Below, one piece after another: positions 62,353 to 64,000 of a DNA stretch of 64,000 nt (positions are counted from its first letter, which is position 1; each line of letters starts with the position of its first letter). The notes under the pieces were generated by a model. The model did not search any database and was not told where the DNA came from. It worked only from the letters and a program-made list of their open reading frames with translations. Position numbers and translations under genes: made by a program. The DNA comes from Rahnella inusitata_A (GTDB lineage Bacteria > Pseudomonadota > Gammaproteobacteria > Enterobacterales > Enterobacteriaceae), in the NCBI RefSeq assembly GCF_965118895.1, contig NZ_CBCPJJ010000004.1, positions 124,001 through 188,000 of the forward strand. Direction: 5' to 3'.

Positions 62353-63465
62353 TTAGAACTGGTATTGCAAGCCAACACCAACAGTGTCGTCGGTGCTGCG
62401 ACCGGCGGCTTTGGTGTAGCTGTTGTCGTCCAGCAGGTTGATTTTGTAGTCAACGTAGGTAGACATGTTTTTGTTGAAGTAGTAGTAAGTACCAACTTCT
62501 ACGTATTTAACCAGGTCAGCATCGCCGCCGGTGTAAGTAGAGCCGTTGTCGGTGAAGCCGTTCAGCTGCTTGCCTTTAGATTGCAGGTAAGCGATAGATG
62601 GGCGCAGACCGAAGTCGAACTGGTACTGTGCAACCACTTCGAAGTTCTGAGTTTTGTTGGCAATCGCATTTGGGTTGCCGTAATCAGTAGTGTTACGTGA
62701 TTCGCCGTAGAAGGTTGCCAGGTACAGGTTGTTAGCGTCGTATTTCGCGCCGAATGCGTATGCGTCAGCTTTGTCGCCGTTGCCGTCAGCTTTTTGAGTC
62801 ACGGTACGGTTAGAAGAGAAGTAAGCACCTGTCAGGCTAACACCAGAGTTGCCCAGTGCGTATGCAGCAGAAGTACCCCAGCCGTCGCCGTTGGAGTCAA
62901 CTGCGCCACGGCCGTCACGACCTTCGTCGTTTTTACCCTGGTACTGTACAGCGAAGCTCAGGCCGTCAACCAGACCGAAGAAGTTGCTGTTACGGTAAGT
63001 TGCCATGCCATTACCACGACCAACCATGAAGTTGTCGTTGTTCTGGTACATGGTGTCATCGCCAAAGATTGGCAATTGGTCGGTGTAGGACATTACGTCG
63101 TAGATTACGCCGTAGTTACGACCGTAGTCGAATGAACCTGCATCACCGAATTTCAGACCTGCGAAGCCCAGACGAGTTTTGTTGCCTTCGTCACCAGCGC
63201 TTTCTGCATGGTTAGCCTGAACGTTGTATTCCCACTGGCCGTAACCGGTCAGTTGGTCAGTAATTTGAGTTTCGCCTTTGAAGCCGAAACGAACATAGGT
63301 CTGGTCGCCATCATCACCAGCGTTATCAGAGAAGTTATGGCGTGCGTCAACTTTACCGTACAAATCCAGTTTGTTGCCGTCTTTGTTATAGATCTCTGCT
63401 GCATTAGCTGCACCAGCAACTAACAGAGCTGGGATTACTACTGCAAGAATGTTGCGCTTCATCAT
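62353..63465 (-). CDS. ompF: OmpF/OmpC-family trimeric porin
   Basis: An outer-membrane general porin of 370 residues. A 22-residue signal peptide (MMKRNILAVVIPALLVAGAANA) precedes AEIYNKDGNKLDLYGKVDARH. It ends in the beta-signal VGLQYQF. Position between asnS and aspC is that of E. coli ompF. The basic residues of the pore wall (Lys16, Arg42, Arg82 and Arg132 in E. coli numbering) are kept. The constriction loop reads TDQLPIFGDD instead of TDMLPEFGGD, so the usual Glu is Ile; see findings. Start ATG 63465 follows GAGGG; codon use is strongly biased. Confidence 0.93.
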   Translation of the reverse strand: MMKRNILAVVIPALLVAGAANAAEIYNKDGNKLDLYGKVDARHNFSDNAGDDGDQTYVRFGFKGETQITDQLTGYGQWEYNVQANHAESAGDEGNKTRLGFAGLKFGDAGSFDYGRNYGVIYDVMSYTDQLPIFGDDTMYQNNDNFMVGRGNGMATYRNSNFFGLVDGLSFAVQYQGKNDEGRDGRGAVDSNGDGWGTSAAYALGNSGVSLTGAYFSSNRTVTQKADGNGDKADAYAFGAKYDANNLYLATFYGESRNTTDYGNPNAIANKTQNFEVVAQYQFDFGLRPSIAYLQSKGKQLNGFTDNGSTYTGGDADLVKYVEVGTYYYFNKNMSTYVDYKINLLDDNSYTKAAGRSTDDTVGVGLQYQF

Positions 63466-63620
63466 TATTATTACCCTCATTGGTTTTATTCGGACACCTG
63501 CCACTGCCGTCAATAATTCTTTGGGGAACTATTCATGAAAGTTTGGTGTCTCCTGTGTCTGAACGCACTATTCCATCCGAGGTTCGCTTAATCTACAGCG
63601 AAAATGCTACTAAATTACTA

Positions 63621-63660
63621 AATATGTTTCAGCGAGAAAGAGTGTATTACAAAATGTGTA
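63621..63660 (-). promoter_or_regulatory. Probable OmpR-binding region of ompF
   Basis: On the minus strand TTTCTCGCTGAAACATATT (63639-63621) resembles the OmpR C-box pattern with GAAACAT, and TACACATTTTGTAATACAC (63660-63642) lies one DNA-binding step (about 20 bases) upstream. OmpR-P binds such tandem sites at E. coli ompF and ompC. Binding is inferred. Confidence 0.5.
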
Positions 63661-63701
63661 TTTAAGGGAACTTTGTGACGGGGATCTATTTTTAAAAATG
63701 A

Positions 63702-63730
63702 CTAAGGCCAGCATTGCTGGCCTTAGTTTT
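63702..63730 (-). terminator. Terminator after asnS
   Basis: An 11-bp stem (CTAAGGCCAGC/GCTGGCCTTAG) with a three-base loop. On the minus strand it is followed by TCATTTTT; on the plus strand by TTTT. Position fits the end of asnS. Confidence 0.85.
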
Positions 63731-63765
63731 GTGAGCATTCTGTTAATTAAAAATAGTTTATTTAA

Positions 63766-64000
63766 TTAGAAGGTTGCATTACGTGGTGTGCGAGGGAACG
63801 GAATCACGTCGCGAATGTTCTGTACGCCGGTGACATAGGCTACTAAACGTTCAAAGCCCAGACCGAAGCCTGAGTGTGGCACTGTGCCGTAACGACGAAG
63901 ATCGCGATACCACCAATAATCTTCAGTTTTGAGTCCCATTTCGACCATTCGCGCGTCCAATACATCCAGACGTTCTTCACGCTGTGAACCGCCGATAATT
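63766..64000 (-). CDS. asnS: Asparagine--tRNA ligase, C-terminal part (runs off the window)
   Basis: Only the last 77 or so codons are present, open at the right edge of the window. The frame reads IIGGSQREERLDVLDARM and ends with the class II motif 3 segment HSGFGLGFERLVAYVTGVQNIRDVIPFPRTP, which is typical of AsnS. The gene lies upstream of ompF in the same orientation, as in E. coli. Confidence 0.96.
   Translation of the reverse strand, partial: IIGGSQREERLDVLDARMVEMGLKTEDYWWYRDLRRYGTVPHSGFGLGFERLVAYVTGVQNIRDVIPFPRTPRNATF

Noticed and set aside
1..64000. CRISPR arrays, insertion sequences, prophage, toxin-antitoxin or defence genes
   Set aside because: No regularly spaced repeats, transposases, integrases or nuclease/helicase clusters were seen. 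Every large ORF has a housekeeping or respiratory counterpart in E. coli.

Overview
The window is chromosomal DNA of a member of the Enterobacterales. Almost every gene has a recognisable Escherichia coli counterpart, and the order from clpS to asnS follows the E. coli K-12 map around 20-21 min. Protein divergence, the absence of several E. coli neighbours (serW between clpA and infA, ycaP before serC, ycaL before cmk, and the genes between dmsC and ycaD) and the extra cold-shock genes suggest a Yersiniaceae-type genome (Rahnella, Serratia or Ewingella-like). That family assignment is inference from gene content and order. No phage, insertion sequence, CRISPR array, rRNA or tRNA gene was seen.

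Layout. 0.2-2.9 kb: clpS-clpA, the N-end-rule adaptor and its unfoldase. 3.0-8.8 kb, minus strand: infA, aat, cydC, cydD, trxB. 9.5-17.2 kb, plus strand: lrp, ftsK, lolA, rarA, serS. 17.3-25.2 kb: an anaerobic respiratory operon with two tandem molybdopterin catalytic subunits (YnfE-like and DmsA-like), one DmsB, one DmsC, the chaperone DmsD and a NapF-like ferredoxin, behind a good FNR-type promoter. 25.3-26.4 kb: ycaD. 26.5-30.8 kb, minus strand: pflA, pflB, focA (formate metabolism) with an FNR site at -41.5. 31.2-33.0 kb: ycaO on the minus strand. 33.4-39.0 kb: serC-aroA, cmk, rpsA, ihfB. 39.2-44.2 kb: comEC-msbA-lpxK. 44.6-45.3 kb: two small cold-shock genes. 45.4-49.0 kb: ycaQ, ycaR-kdsB, ycbJ, then elyC on the minus strand. 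49.9-57.2 kb: cmoM-mukF-mukE-mukB, with overlapping genes. 57.6-60.8 kb: ldtD, ycbK, gloC. 60.9-64.0 kb, minus strand: aspC, ompF and the 3' end of asnS.

The modules fit a facultative anaerobe: fermentation (pfl/foc), S- or N-oxide respiration (dms/ynf) and cytochrome bd assembly (cydDC), beside housekeeping clusters for lipid A and KDO (msbA, lpxK, kdsB), chromosome segregation (ftsK, mukFEB) and translation (infA, serS, rpsA, asnS).

Most of the window is ordinary. The points most worth a second look are: (1) a compact, unannotated minus-strand unit between ycaQ and ycaR with a promoter, a perfect CRP palindrome over its predicted start, a 20-codon ORF, two hairpins and a U-rich terminator; (2) an in-frame TGA in dmsD exactly where the family has Trp, 16 codons before a TAATG junction with the ferredoxin gene; (3) an 11-bp perfect inverted repeat that would hide the ycaQ start codon; (4) a comEC start region with an ideal Shine-Dalgarno facing ATC instead of ATG; (5) the mixed ynf/dms operon; (6) an OmpF constriction loop lacking the usual Glu. 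No defence system or wholly new gene cluster was found.
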